Numbered from the stretch's first letter, positions 35,260 through 45,057 are shown. The stretch: 64,000 bases of DNA from Sedimentibacter sp. MB31-C6 (GCF_035934735.1 NZ_CP142396.1:62001-126000), one strand, 5' to 3'. Notes: a model not told the origin generated them from the sequence alone. Program-made: numbers and translations.

Positions 35260-36036
35260 CTATTTTTCTACTGTTTCTGTTGTTTCTGTTGTTTCTTCTA
35301 CTTTTTCGAATTCTTCTTCTGTTATTGCATCCTTAGGCTCTTCTTCCATTTGAACACCTTGTTTTCCTTCTAAAACAGCGTCAGCCATAGTAGCAGTTAA
35401 TAGTTTAACAGCTCTAATAGCATCATCATTACCAGGAATAACGTAATCTATTTCATCTGGATCGCAGTTAGTATCAACTATTGCTATAATAGGAATTCCT
35501 AATATTTTAGCTTCTTGGACAGCTATTCTTTCTTTACGTGGATCTACAATAAATAAAGCACCAGGAACTTTTTCCATGTTCTTAATTCCACCTAAAAACT
35601 TTTCAAGTCTTTCAGCTTCATTTCTCAACTTAATTACTTCCTTTTTTGTAAGAAGTTCGAATGTTCCATCTTCTTCCATAGCCTTTAATTTGTTTAATCT
35701 GTCAATTCTCTTTCTTATAGTACTATAGTTAGTTAACATACCTCCAAGCCATCTTTGACTTACATAATGCATGCCACATCTACTAGCTTCTAATCTAGTA
35801 GATTCTTGAGCTTGTTTTTTTGTTCCAACAAACAAAATTTCTTCACCATTTGCAGAAAGTTCTTTAACAAATTCATATGCTTTATCTATTTTACCGCTTG
35901 TTTTTGCCAAGTCAATTATATAGATACCATTTCTTTCTGTAAAGATATACTCTGCCATTTTAGGGTTCCATCTTCTTGTTTGGTGACCAAAATGAACACC
36001 TGCTTCTAGCAATTTTTTCATGTTAAGTATTGCCAT
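35260..36036 (-). CDS. rpsB: 30S ribosomal protein S2
   Basis: Late-assembling small-subunit protein. 258 residues: core [40 protein letters not shown] and [13 protein letters not shown] motifs, then an acidic tail ending in repeated Glu/Thr ([12 protein letters not shown]). The ATG at 36036 follows AAAGGAGG; an in-frame GTG 22 codons earlier is in the structured leader and is rejected. First gene of the operon. Confidence 0.97.
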   Translation of the reverse strand: MAILNMKKLLEAGVHFGHQTRRWNPKMAEYIFTERNGIYIIDLAKTSGKIDKAYEFVKELSANGEEILFVGTKKQAQESTRLEASRCGMHYVSQRWLGGMLTNYSTIRKRIDRLNKLKAMEEDGTFELLTKKEVIKLRNEAERLEKFLGGIKNMEKVPGALFIVDPRKERIAVQEAKILGIPIIAIVDTNCDPDEIDYVIPGNDDAIRAVKLLTATMADAVLEGKQGVQMEEEPKDAITEEEFEKVEETTETTETVEK

Positions 36037-36073
36037 AAATAATTTTCCTCCTTTTGTTTTTACCTCCAGAAAT

Positions 36074-36116
36074 ATCATCTCAAGCAAAAGACCTTTCGGC
36101 ACAACTCTCGCATGAT
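36074..36116 (-). promoter_or_regulatory. Structured rpsB leader, candidate S2 autoregulatory RNA
   Basis: On the minus strand ATCAT (36112-36116) pairs with ATGAT (36074-36078), CGAG pairs with CTTG inside, and a GCC-GAAA-GGT hairpin with a GNRA-type tetraloop (36091-36100) sits in the middle. The leader lies about 20 bases after the predicted transcript start. S2 leaders are known in other bacteria; this one I cannot match to a named family. Confidence 0.45.
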
Positions 36117-36140
36117 CTAAATCTGTGCGTAATTAAGATT

Positions 36141-36169
36141 AGTATATCATAGCATAATTCCTTTGGCAA
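36141..36169 (-). promoter_or_regulatory. Promoter of rpsB operon
   Basis: TTGCCA (36164-36169), 17-base spacer, TATACT (36141-36146), predicted start near 36134. It leaves a leader of about 98 bases before the rpsB ATG. Confidence 0.7.
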
Positions 36170-36227
36170 TATTAATTTTTATATTTTATTAATATTATTT
36201 TAATATTTTTACAATATAAATTATTTA

Positions 36228-38420
36228 TTATTCTTTACTACTGCAATTTTTATTTGTACATGTTGCTTTATTATTTTTTAATACCATCATACTTCCGCAG
36301 TTTTTGCATTTTTCATTAGTTGGCTCATACCATGATAAAAAATTACAGTCAGGATAATTAGTGCAACCAAAAAATCTTCTCCCAGCCTTAGAATACTTAA
36401 TAGCTAGTTTATGGCCACATTGTGGACAATCAACATCTAATTCCTTCACTATAGGTTTCGTATTCTTACATTCCGGATAATTTGAGCAAGCTAAAAAATC
36501 TCCATATCTTCCTTTTCTTTTTAGCATTTTAGACCCACATTTTTCACATGTTTCATTTGTTTCTTCTGCTGCTTCCTTTTCCTTAAGTGGTTTAGTATTT
36601 TTGCACTCTGGATAATTAGGACATGCTAAAAACTTTCCGTATCTCCCCTTTTTAACTACCATGTATTCTCCGCAATTTTCACATTGCACATCACTTACTT
36701 CATCTTTTATTTCTATCTTTTCCATTTCTTTTTCTGCTATATCAAGATAGGATTTAAAATCTTTATAAAAATTTTTAATTACATCGTGCCAATCAGTTTT
36801 GCCCGTAGCAATTTCGTCTAAATTATCTTCCATTTCAGCAGTAAACTTCTCATTAATAATTTCAGGAAAATATTTTTCCATCATTTCTGTAACAAGAAAC
36901 CCCATATCGGTGGGAAGAAGATTTCCCTTGTCCTTTATAACATAATCTCTATTAGTAATGGTGGAAATGGTAGGAGCATATGTGCTTGGTCTTCCAATTC
37001 CTTTTTCTTCTAAATCCTTAATTAAACTTGCCTCTGTATATCTTGCAGGAGGTTGAGTAAAATGTTGTTCAGGATTAATTTTTATAATTTCTAATTTATC
37101 TTGTTCTCCTATATCAGGTAGTATTTTATCTTCGGAGCCATCTTTATAATTGTAAACAGCCTTATATCCATTAAATGCAAGAATTCTTCCATTTATTTCA
37201 AAAATATTATTATTACTATTTAAAATAACCTTTGTTACATCATATATTGCATCTGTCATCTGACATGCAACAAATCTTTTCCAAATTAAACTATATAATT
37301 TGAACTGATCGTTACTAAGATTATCCTTAATACTTTCTGGACTTCTTAATACTGATGTAGGCCTGATAGCTTCATGAGCATCCTGCACCTTACTTTCATT
37401 CTTCTTAGATTTTGTAAATACTCTGCTTTTAAAGTATTTTTCACCATAGTTAGATAATATATAATCTTTTACACTTGACATAGCCTCATCTGACAATCTA
37501 TTTGAATCAGTTCTGATATAAGTTACAAGTCCAACACTTCCTTCACCCTTTATGCTAATTCCTTCATAAAGTTGTTGTGCTAACATCATTGTTTTCCTAG
37601 CTGTAAAGTTTAACTTCCTATTTGCTTCTTGTTGTAGACTACTAGTTGTAAAAGGTGCACTCGGCCTTGAATGACTCTTTGTTTTATTTATCTTATAAAC
37701 AGGTATTGTTTTTTCATCTATGCTACTTATAATTGCATTTACTTCTTCTTCATTATTTATTTTACCCTTACTAATTTTCTCATTAATAATTTTTCCAATA
37801 TATTTTGCAACTATTTTTTTTCTTTCTTTTTTTAATTCTAAATCTAATGACCAATATTCCTCTGGTTTAAAGTCAATAATTTGTCTTTCTTTATCAATTA
37901 CTAACTTTAACGCCACTGATTGAACTCTTCCTGCACTTAAACCTTTTTCAATCTTTTTCCATAATAACGGACTTATATTGTAACCAACTAGTCTATCAAG
38001 CATACGCCTTGCCTGTTGTGCATCAACTACATTAAGATTTATTTTTCTCGGATTTTTACTAGCCTTTTTTATAGCATCCTTTGTTATTTCATTAAATTCT
38101 ATTCTAATATCTTTGCTATCATCTAATTTTAAAATGTTAGCTAGATGCCATGATATAGCCTCACCTTCTCTATCTGGGTCAGTTGCTAAAAATACGTTGT
38201 CTGCTTTTTTAGCTTCCTTTTTTAATTCTTTTATTACATCACCCTTGCCTCTAATAGTTATATAATTAGGTTCAAAGTTATTATCAATATCAATTCCCAA
38301 CTTACTTTTTGGCAAATCGCGAACATGTCCTACAGAAGCTTTTACAGTATAGTTTTTTCCCAAAAATTTCCCTATTGTTTTAGCCTTTGCCGGTGATTCT
38401 ACTATAACTAAATTTTTCAT
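36228..38420 (-). CDS. topA: DNA topoisomerase I
   Basis: Type IA topoisomerase that relaxes negative supercoils. 730 residues: N-terminal TOPRIM domain (IVESPAKAKTIGKFLG, DPDREGEAI), active-site Tyr301 in GLVTYIRTDS, then a C-terminal tail with four Cys4 zinc modules (from CENCGEYMVVKKGRYGKF to CKNCGSMMVLKNNKATC). ATG at 38420 follows TTGGAGG; an upstream TTG is inside that site. Divergent from comM. Confidence 0.98.
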   Translation of the reverse strand: MKNLVIVESPAKAKTIGKFLGKNYTVKASVGHVRDLPKSKLGIDIDNNFEPNYITIRGKGDVIKELKKEAKKADNVFLATDPDREGEAISWHLANILKLDDSKDIRIEFNEITKDAIKKASKNPRKINLNVVDAQQARRMLDRLVGYNISPLLWKKIEKGLSAGRVQSVALKLVIDKERQIIDFKPEEYWSLDLELKKERKKIVAKYIGKIINEKISKGKINNEEEVNAIISSIDEKTIPVYKINKTKSHSRPSAPFTTSSLQQEANRKLNFTARKTMMLAQQLYEGISIKGEGSVGLVTYIRTDSNRLSDEAMSSVKDYILSNYGEKYFKSRVFTKSKKNESKVQDAHEAIRPTSVLRSPESIKDNLSNDQFKLYSLIWKRFVACQMTDAIYDVTKVILNSNNNIFEINGRILAFNGYKAVYNYKDGSEDKILPDIGEQDKLEIIKINPEQHFTQPPARYTEASLIKDLEEKGIGRPSTYAPTISTITNRDYVIKDKGNLLPTDMGFLVTEMMEKYFPEIINEKFTAEMEDNLDEIATGKTDWHDVIKNFYKDFKSYLDIAEKEMEKIEIKDEVSDVQCENCGEYMVVKKGRYGKFLACPNYPECKNTKPLKEKEAAEETNETCEKCGSKMLKRKGRYGDFLACSNYPECKNTKPIVKELDVDCPQCGHKLAIKYSKAGRRFFGCTNYPDCNFLSWYEPTNEKCKNCGSMMVLKNNKATCTNKNCSSKE

Positions 38421-38489
38421 TACTTCCTCCAATACCTGTTGCTTCTATGCTATTATTTATATTTTAATATTAGCTTATCAATATGGTAT

Positions 38490-38518
38490 ACCTTATAATA
38501 CATTTTTTTATTTGTCAA
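38490..38518 (-). promoter_or_regulatory. Probable promoter of topA
   Basis: Consensus TTGACA (38513-38518), 17-base spacer, weaker TAAGGT (38490-38495); a TATAAG with 15-base spacing is the alternative -10. Confidence 0.5.
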
Positions 38519-38611
38519 TAGGTGCTGTTTAAAATTATACAATCAATGTAACTTTATTTAACTTATAAATATGTCAAATATATTAAATTGTTAAATAATT
38601 CCATTAGTGTG

Positions 38612-38640
38612 TTGAAATTTTTGTAGAAATATTATATAAT
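38612..38640 (+). promoter_or_regulatory. Promoter of comM
   Basis: TTGAAA (38612-38617), 17-base spacer, TATAAT (38635-38640) on the plus strand. Confidence 0.7.
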
Positions 38641-38688
38641 TATCGGAAGAAACGTTTTCTACTTATATTGTGGTCTATTGGAGGATAT

Positions 38689-40215
38689 ATGCTTTCAAAA
38701 GTAAAAACATGTGTTTTATGTGGTCTCAACGGTTATGAAATTGATGTTGAAACAGATTTGTCAGGAGGATTGCCAAACTTTACAATTGTAGGACTTCCTG
38801 ATATTTCGATTAGAGAATCCAAAGAAAGAGTACGTTCTGCTATAAAAAACAGTGGTTTTAAATTCCCTGTCAGCAGAATTACTGTTAATTTAGCTCCTGC
38901 AAATTTAAAAAAGGAAGGGAGCCAAATCGACCTACCTATTGCAATAGGAATCTTAACTGCTAGTAAAATAATAAAAAATAAAATAGATGAAAAAACTTGT
39001 ATTATTGGAGAGCTTTCTTTAGATGGTAAAATAACTGCTATAGATGGAGCCTTACCAATGACAATTTCAATGCTTAAAAACAATTTTGAAAGAATAATAA
39101 TTCCTATGGATAATAAAGAGGAATGTGGTGTAATTGAAAAAATTGAAATTATACCAGTAGAAAATTTAAATGACTTAGTAGATTACTTAAACGATAAATT
39201 ATTAATTGATTCTTATCATATAACTTATGACTCTATAACAAATATAGATAGCTTTACCGAAGATTTTTCAGACATTAAAGGACAACCTGCCATGAAAAGA
39301 GCTGTAGAAATCGCTGCTGCAGGTGCGCACAACCTTTTGCTTCTTGGAAGCCCAGGCTCAGGTAAAACAATGATAGCCAGACGTATACCAACAATTCTTC
39401 CTGATTTAACATTAGAAGAATCAATGGAAGTTACTAAAATATATAGCATATCAGGTTTGCTAAACAAAAAAGGGTTAATTAAAAAGCGTCCTTTCCGTTC
39501 ACCTCATCACACTTCATCTCGGGTAGCTATGGCCGGAGGAGGTAGTAAACCTAGTCCAGGAGAGGTATCTTTGGCTCATTACGGTGTTTTATTTCTTGAT
39601 GAAATACCTGAATTTCCTAAAAACGTACTTGAAGTATTAAGACAACCTATGGAAGATGGAAACATATCCATCTCTAGAGCAAATGGTTCCTTTACATTTC
39701 CTGCCAAGTTCATGATGGTAGCATCTATGAACCCCTGTCCTTGCGGTTATTTAGGGGACCCAACTCATGAATGTTCCTGCAATCAAGGACAAATAGACAA
39801 ATATCTAAGTAAGATATCTGGTCCTTTATTAAATCGTGTAGATATTCAATTAGAGGTCTTTCCTGTAAAATATGATGATTTAAAAGATACTAGACTTGAG
39901 GAATCATCCGAATCAATAAAAAATAGGATAATTAGAACAAGGAACATTCAACAAAAAAGATATAAGAGTATTGGAATTATGACAAACTCCGAACTAAGTG
40001 GTAAACATATATTAAAATATTGTATTGTGAACAAAGAATCAGAATTACTTTTAAAAAATGCATTTGAAGTTTTAGGTTTAAGTGCTAGAGCATATAATAA
40101 AATACTTAAGGTTTCTAGAACAATAGCTGACTTAGAATGCAGTGACAGTATTGAAACAAAGCATATTGCAGAAGCCATTCAATATAGGAGTTTAGACAGA
40201 AAATATTGGAATTAA
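38689..40215 (+). CDS. comM: YifB/ComM family Mg chelatase-like AAA+ protein
   Basis: AAA+ ATPase of 508 residues, related to magnesium chelatase subunits. In Gram-negatives ComM is a branch-migration helicase for natural transformation; in Firmicutes the role is less clear. N-terminal Lon-protease-like substrate domain (DLSGGLPNFTIVGLPD), Walker A GSPGSGKTM from residue 220, Walker B VLFLDEIPEF, sensor MVASMNPCPCGYLGDP and a C-terminal Mg_chelatase_C domain. ATG at 38689 follows TTGGAGGA; an in-frame TTG at 38668 is rejected. Followed by dprA on the same strand, a pairing seen in many bacteria. Confidence 0.93.
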   Translation: MLSKVKTCVLCGLNGYEIDVETDLSGGLPNFTIVGLPDISIRESKERVRSAIKNSGFKFPVSRITVNLAPANLKKEGSQIDLPIAIGILTASKIIKNKIDEKTCIIGELSLDGKITAIDGALPMTISMLKNNFERIIIPMDNKEECGVIEKIEIIPVENLNDLVDYLNDKLLIDSYHITYDSITNIDSFTEDFSDIKGQPAMKRAVEIAAAGAHNLLLLGSPGSGKTMIARRIPTILPDLTLEESMEVTKIYSISGLLNKKGLIKKRPFRSPHHTSSRVAMAGGGSKPSPGEVSLAHYGVLFLDEIPEFPKNVLEVLRQPMEDGNISISRANGSFTFPAKFMMVASMNPCPCGYLGDPTHECSCNQGQIDKYLSKISGPLLNRVDIQLEVFPVKYDDLKDTRLEESSESIKNRIIRTRNIQQKRYKSIGIMTNSELSGKHILKYCIVNKESELLLKNAFEVLGLSARAYNKILKVSRTIADLECSDSIETKHIAEAIQYRSLDRKYWN

Positions 40216-40318
40216 TATAACAATCAAAAAAAATTGTGTTAACTTTATATGTAAGATGTAAATATGTATAAATTGAAATTAATATTGGAGTTAAAGTTAT
40301 AATTATTCGGAGGAAACT

Positions 40319-41425
40319 ATGGATAAATTAAATGCTAACCAAATAGCATTAGCTTGGCTCAACTCTGTCAATGGTGTAGGCAATGGAAAAATCGAAAAAC
40401 TTCTTGAATACTTTGGTAGTCCTAAAGAGTTGTGGTACAATTTCGAAGAAGAAAGACATAATTTAAATATTTTAGATTTTAAAATTATTAATGAATTAAT
40501 TAAAAAAAAGGATAATTTTGAGTATAAATTAATTAAAAAACTAGAAGAACAAAATGCAAAGATTATTACTTATTTTGATTTAGCTTATCCTAAGAAACTT
40601 AGAAATATCAATGGTGCACCTTATATTTTATATTATAAGGGGAATTTAAATTGCGCGAATAATTTATCTATTGCTGTAATAGGCTCACGTAAAGCAACAA
40701 ACTATGGTAAATGGGTGGCTGGTAAATTTACTAAAGAACTATCTGAATTAGGAGTAACCATAGTAAGTGGATTGGCAACCGGTATTGATACTATCGCTCA
40801 CAAAAATGCACTAAAATATAATGCTAAAACTATTGGAATAATTGGATGTGGAATTAATGTCATTTATCCGAAAAAAAACGAAGAACTATACAATGAAATT
40901 TTAAAAAATGATGGAGTTATTATAACTGAATTCCCCTTTGATATGAAACCCATGCCTGCTAACTTTCCAATTCGAAATAGAATTATTAGTGGATTATCAG
41001 ATGGTGTTTTAGTAATTGAAGCTCAAGAAAAAAGCGGTACCCTTATAACTGTTAGTCACGCGGCCAATCAAGGTAAGGATATATTTGCAGTTCCAGGTAA
41101 CATTGATAGTTTATACAGCAAAGGAACTAATGCATTAATTAAAGACGGAGCTAAAATTACCACATGTTTAGACGATATAATAGAAGAAATTTTAGAGTTA
41201 AAAAATCTAATTAGTTGTAAAAATAAAATCTTTTATAATAATTTAAATGAAAATGAAATAAAAATAATAGACTCTCTCAAATCAGGTGAAAAAACAATAT
41301 TTGATATAAATAATAGTACAAATATATCAACTAATGATATATTAAGTACTATAACAATGCTAGAAATGAAAGGTATTGTATTACAGTTAACTGGTAATAA
41401 ATATAGATTAGCTGATTTAAGCTAA
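40319..41425 (+). CDS. dprA: DNA processing protein DprA (Smf)
   Basis: Loads RecA onto incoming single-stranded DNA in natural transformation. 368 residues with a helix-hairpin-helix/SAM-like N-domain (NSVNGVGNGKIEKLLEYFG), Rossmann-like core with VIGSRKATNYG (GSRK 122-125), SGLATGIDTIAHKNAL and RNRIISGLSDGVLVIEA, and a C-terminal winged-helix domain. CGGAGG precedes the ATG. Ends six bases before the convergent sirtuin gene, with no terminator in between. Presence suggests, but does not prove, competence. Confidence 0.96.
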   Translation: MDKLNANQIALAWLNSVNGVGNGKIEKLLEYFGSPKELWYNFEEERHNLNILDFKIINELIKKKDNFEYKLIKKLEEQNAKIITYFDLAYPKKLRNINGAPYILYYKGNLNCANNLSIAVIGSRKATNYGKWVAGKFTKELSELGVTIVSGLATGIDTIAHKNALKYNAKTIGIIGCGINVIYPKKNEELYNEILKNDGVIITEFPFDMKPMPANFPIRNRIISGLSDGVLVIEAQEKSGTLITVSHAANQGKDIFAVPGNIDSLYSKGTNALIKDGAKITTCLDDIIEEILELKNLISCKNKIFYNNLNENEIKIIDSLKSGEKTIFDINNSTNISTNDILSTITMLEMKGIVLQLTGNKYRLADLS

Positions 41426-41431
41426 ACATAT

Positions 41432-42145
41432 CTATAATTGCAATTCTTCAAATACTTTTCCTATACTATCATTTATTACTAGATTTGCTTTTTTATCCAT
41501 AGATGTTATTGATTTATTAATGAGTACTAATTTATTTCCTCTATAATAATTAAGCAATCCTGCTGCTGGATAAACAACAAGAGAAGTACCTCCAACTATT
41601 AAAACATCTGCATTCTCTATATATTTAACTGATTTTTCTAAAACATCGCTATTAAGAACTTCATCATAAAGCACTACATCAGGTTTAATTATACCTCCAC
41701 AATCACATTCAGGTACTTTATTACTATTAATAATTGTTTCAACATTATAAAATTTATTACATTTTGTACAATAATTACGATGTACTGACCCATGAAGCTC
41801 TAAAACATTTTTACTACCTGCTATTTGATGAAGTCCATCTATATTTTGAGTTATAATGGCTTTTAACTTCCCCATTTTTTCAAGTTTTGCAAGTTTTATA
41901 TGAGTCGTGTTTGGTTTAGCATCTAAACATAACATTTTATCTCTATAAAAATCATAAAAATTATCAATATTATTTACAAAGAATCTATGGGATAAAATTA
42001 TTTCTGGTGGATAATCATATTTTTGATTATATAAACCATCCACACTTCGAAAATCTGGAATGCCACTTTCAGTGGATACTCCCGCTCCTCCAAAAAAAAC
42101 TATATTTTCACTTTTTGAAATTAATTCTTGAAATTTTGATTTCAT
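41432..42145 (-). CDS. NAD-dependent protein deacylase (sirtuin, CobB/SrtN-like)
   Basis: NAD+-consuming lysine deacetylase of 237 residues. Motifs: GAGVSTESGIPDFRS (NAD binding), TQNIDGLHQIAGS and catalytic His in LELHGSVH, zinc-binding Cys pairs CTKCNKFY and CDCG (the second with one-residue spacing instead of the usual two), and VVYPAAGLL. Convergent to dprA. Regulates metabolic enzymes such as acetyl-CoA synthetase in relatives; the targets here are unknown. Confidence 0.95.
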   Translation of the reverse strand: MKSKFQELISKSENIVFFGGAGVSTESGIPDFRSVDGLYNQKYDYPPEIILSHRFFVNNIDNFYDFYRDKMLCLDAKPNTTHIKLAKLEKMGKLKAIITQNIDGLHQIAGSKNVLELHGSVHRNYCTKCNKFYNVETIINSNKVPECDCGGIIKPDVVLYDEVLNSDVLEKSVKYIENADVLIVGGTSLVVYPAAGLLNYYRGNKLVLINKSITSMDKKANLVINDSIGKVFEELQL

Positions 42146-42229
42146 AATTCTCCCCTTATCTTAATTAAAATAATTTTTTATATTTATATAGTATACCATA
42201 ATTTCAAAAATGCAAAGTTAATAAATAAA

Positions 42230-42267
42230 AAAATGATAATTTCCCCTTCTAAGAAAATTATCATTTT
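42230..42267 (-). terminator. Terminator of the lipoprotein deacetylase gene
   Basis: Perfect 13-bp stem AAAATGATAATTT/AAATTATCATTTT, 12-base loop, then TTTATTTATT on the minus strand; 45 bases after the stop codon. Confidence 0.8.
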
Positions 42268-42311
42268 AGTAATTTTTCCAAATAATATTGAATACCATTT
42301 CTTTAATATTA

Positions 42312-43421
42312 TTAATATATATTTACTAGCATGTCTCCTACCATATCCATATTTAAATATTCTTTGTGTCTTTCAGGAATTGTTATTACCTCTGAAAATC
42401 CATCACTAATAAATCTTTCTCTTTTATTTTCTTCAAACTGTTTAAAATAATCATACATTCCACAACCATCAACATCTATTTCACTTGCTGTTACTCGATA
42501 TAAACTTTTAAAATCAGTTAATGTATCAAAAGGTGAGTATGCAGGTCTCCAACCTACATCTAAAACAGCTACCGTTTTATAACTATTACCTTCATATTCT
42601 CCTTCTAACATGTCATTAATAAATTCATCATTAGGATTACTACCATGAGGCAATGCTAAAGTTTCTACTGAATAATCTGAAATATATTCTCCAATGATAT
42701 TGTTAACTGAGCCAATTTCTGCTTGTATTTCCTCTCCTGTTAAAAGTTCCATTTTATTATGGCTATAGGTATGATTTCCTATGTCATAATCATTTTCAAT
42801 TAACCAGTTAAGTTTTTGCTCAGCATAATCAATTTGTCCAAATGGATTTGTTCCAAGAAAAAAACTAGCTGTTACATTGAAATCTGGATATTTAGATTTA
42901 AATTCTTCTAAAATACCTACAGCACAATTCGAATCTATAACCATTTCGCCATTTTCTTCTATTAAATTAAAATTATTTTGTCTTCCATCATCAAAAGTCA
43001 AAATAATCGGAGTATATCCTTCTTCTGTATATATTTCTCCTTTTGCATAATCATTTAAACTTATCATACGATATCCATTTTTATACATATATTCCAAATC
43101 CTTGCGAAAATTAGCAGCAGTTCTTTGCCACACTGTTTCTTCCTCACCTATACCGTGATACATAAGAATCATAATCTCTCCTAACTCATTAGGTTCTTTC
43201 GTTAAATCTATTGAGTCTATTGGATTCTGTTCTTCTTCAGTAATAATTTCTTCATTTTTTTCATCTTTAGAATCTTCATTTTCAGCTTCATTTTCCTTAT
43301 TAGTAGGTACATCTTCATGTTGATTATCTTCTTCTATAGTAGGTTTATCATCAACACCACAGCCTGTGAATAAAACAACAACTGCAATTAAAGTTAAAAT
43401 TTTAAAAAATCTTTTTTTCAT
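42312..43421 (-). CDS. Polysaccharide deacetylase family lipoprotein
   Basis: 369-residue exported enzyme. Signal peptide with lipobox FTGC (Cys21), a Glu/Asn/Asp-rich linker (25-80), then a NodB-type CE4 domain: LMYHGIG (87-), TFDDG (142-146) and the metal motif NHTYSH (His217, His221). All zinc ligands are intact, unlike the YlxY homologue at 10056. An inserted stretch between TFDDG and the TASFFLG strand makes the domain longer than usual. Likely acts on cell-wall glycan or an exopolysaccharide such as poly-N-acetylglucosamine; substrate unknown. AAGGGGAATTAA precedes the ATG. Confidence 0.92.
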   Translation of the reverse strand: MKKRFFKILTLIAVVVLFTGCGVDDKPTIEEDNQHEDVPTNKENEAENEDSKDEKNEEIITEEEQNPIDSIDLTKEPNELGEIMILMYHGIGEEETVWQRTAANFRKDLEYMYKNGYRMISLNDYAKGEIYTEEGYTPIILTFDDGRQNNFNLIEENGEMVIDSNCAVGILEEFKSKYPDFNVTASFFLGTNPFGQIDYAEQKLNWLIENDYDIGNHTYSHNKMELLTGEEIQAEIGSVNNIIGEYISDYSVETLALPHGSNPNDEFINDMLEGEYEGNSYKTVAVLDVGWRPAYSPFDTLTDFKSLYRVTASEIDVDGCGMYDYFKQFEENKRERFISDGFSEVITIPERHKEYLNMDMVGDMLVNIY

Positions 43422-43501
43422 TTAATTCCCCTTTATTTTTACTTAAATATATTTTATAATAATATTAAGAAAAAGTCTACTTACATAATTTTCAATTTTT
43501 A

Positions 43502-43529
43502 TTGTTATTATTTTAATTTTTGATATAAT
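43502..43529 (+). promoter_or_regulatory. Promoter of the DUF4364 gene
   Basis: TTGTTA (43502-43507), 16-base spacer, TATAAT (43524-43529) with an extended TG (TGATATAAT). Confidence 0.6.
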
Positions 43530-43556
43530 AAGATAAAATATCTGGAGGTATTAAAA

Positions 43557-44087
43557 TTGGGAAATGGCAAAATTGCACAAGATAAATTAAAACTGTTATA
43601 TATTATAGACTACATTAATCTTCCTCTTACTAACAACGAATTGACGAATTATACCTTAGAACATAACAATATGGATTATTTCACTTTACAACTAATGCTA
43701 AGTGACTTGTGTGATTCTAAATTTATTGAGCTTTATTCAAAGAATGGTAATGAATACTACTCTATTTCAGATGCAGGTAAAGCAGTTCTAGAAATGTTTG
43801 GAGACAAACTACCAGAATATTTTATAGAAGATGTAAATTTAAATTATTCACATTTGAAAAAAGAAATAAAAAAGCAAAGAGAATTACTTGGTCACTATTA
43901 TAAAAGAAAAGACGACGAATATATTGTATCTCTTCAAGTTACTGAAAACGAATCCGTAATATTTAATCTCAGTATAAATGTTCCCACAGAAAATTTAGCA
44001 AAAAATATCTGTAAAAAATGGGATTCAAATCCTGAAGAAATTTTCGGTAAAATAATAAATACGTTGACTTCAGATTCACTTATATAA
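43557..44087 (+). CDS. DUF4364 family winged-helix protein
   Basis: 176-residue protein of a clostridial family. The N-terminal half is a winged-helix-like domain (KLKLLYIIDYINLPLTNNELTNYTL, then LMLSDLCDSKFIELYSKNGNEYYSISDAGKAVL); the C-terminal half (HYYKRKDDEYIVSLQVTENE) is an alpha/beta domain of unknown role. Start is TTG at 43557 because TGGAGG lies 8 bases upstream. A transcription regulator by fold; targets unknown. Flanked by its own promoter and a strong terminator, so it is monocistronic. Confidence 0.88.
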   Translation: MGNGKIAQDKLKLLYIIDYINLPLTNNELTNYTLEHNNMDYFTLQLMLSDLCDSKFIELYSKNGNEYYSISDAGKAVLEMFGDKLPEYFIEDVNLNYSHLKKEIKKQRELLGHYYKRKDDEYIVSLQVTENESVIFNLSINVPTENLAKNICKKWDSNPEEIFGKIINTLTSDSLI

Positions 44088-44089
44088 TT

Positions 44090-44115
44090 AAAAAACCCCA
44101 CTAGTGGGGTTTTTT
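44090..44115. terminator. Bidirectional terminator
   Basis: Perfect 26-bp palindrome: A6-CCCCA-CTAG-TGGGG-T6. It serves the DUF4364 gene (plus) and the end of the osmolyte transporter operon (minus), which converge here. Confidence 0.93.
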
Positions 44116-44121
44116 AATTAT

Positions 44122-45039
44122 TTATTTAGATAAGCCTATTTGAACTAAAAATTGTTTTGCTACATCATAAGGATCTTGTCCCTCAACATCTACTAAGTAA
44201 TTTAACTCTGTCATTGTTTCATTATTGATTTTATCTGATAAACTATTTAACACTTCTTGTAGATTAGGTGCAGTTTCTTCATATTCTTCAAAAAGAGTGT
44301 CTCTAATTTGGTATGCTCCATAATATTGTGGGAAGAAAGACTTATCATCTTCCAAAACAATTAAATTAGATTTTTTTATTAATCCATCCGTTGAGTAAGC
44401 CATGGTAACATCAATATTATTATTATCCATAGCTGCATATTTAAGACCTATATCTATAGACTTACTATCTGCCCATTCAATTCCATACTTTTCATTAAAT
44501 GGTTCAAAACGCATTGAAGCTTCCTCATCAAAAAATTCATGTTCTGCTCCAAATATCAAATCCTTTGTATATGGTACTAAATCGCTAATTGTAACAATAT
44601 TATTTTTTTCTGCAAATTCTCTTCTAACTGCTATAGCATAAGTATTTTCAAAACCAAATTTATCTGTTAATGTAAGTCCTAATTCTTCAGAGCCTTTCTT
44701 TTTTACCCAATCAAAGAGTTCTTCTCCTTCAGGTACATCTACTGTATCCAAGCCTAATAAAGTTGTTAAATGTGTACCATCATATGATACAAATAAATCA
44801 ACTTCTTTGGATTGATTTGCATTTGCTCCAGAAACCGTTTGCATTGAATCATGGAATTTCACATCTAAATCCGTATTTTCTTCAATTAAAATTCCTGCCA
44901 TTTGCATCAAAATTTCAATTTCAGAAAAATGTCCACTAAGTAATACTATTTCAGTATTTTCATCTCCACCATTGCTACACGCTACAACTGTTACAATTAA
45001 CAAAATTGTTATTAAAAGTAAACTAATGTTTTTTTTCAT
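44122..45039 (-). CDS. opuCC: Osmoprotectant ABC transporter, substrate-binding lipoprotein
   Basis: 305-residue lipoprotein with signal peptide and lipobox VVAC (Cys21), followed by a type-II periplasmic-binding domain of the glycine betaine/choline/carnitine (OpuC, QAT) family: ILMQMAGILIEENTDLDV, DLFVSYDGTHL and the aromatic cage-forming region with EFFDEEASMRFEPF. Last gene of the opuCA-CB-CD-CC operon; gene order puts both permeases before the binding protein. Ligand (betaine, carnitine, choline) not determinable. TGGAGG precedes the ATG. Confidence 0.92.
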   Translation of the reverse strand: MKKNISLLLITILLIVTVVACSNGGDENTEIVLLSGHFSEIEILMQMAGILIEENTDLDVKFHDSMQTVSGANANQSKEVDLFVSYDGTHLTTLLGLDTVDVPEGEELFDWVKKKGSEELGLTLTDKFGFENTYAIAVRREFAEKNNIVTISDLVPYTKDLIFGAEHEFFDEEASMRFEPFNEKYGIEWADSKSIDIGLKYAAMDNNNIDVTMAYSTDGLIKKSNLIVLEDDKSFFPQYYGAYQIRDTLFEEYEETAPNLQEVLNSLSDKINNETMTELNYLVDVEGQDPYDVAKQFLVQIGLSK

Positions 45040-45057
45040 TTTATATCCTCCATTTTT

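Noticed and set aside
36037-36102. Extended rpsB from an in-frame GTG
   Set aside because: The region forms the structured leader and a second GGAGG stands right before the ATG at 36036.
41426-41431. Missing terminator between dprA and the sirtuin gene
   Set aside because: The genes converge within six bases; convergent overlap without a visible hairpin is common and not in itself notable.
43374-43560. Promoter for the lipoprotein deacetylase (TAGACT-17-TAAAAT on the minus strand, about 43450-43480)
   Set aside because: Match is too weak to list as a feature.
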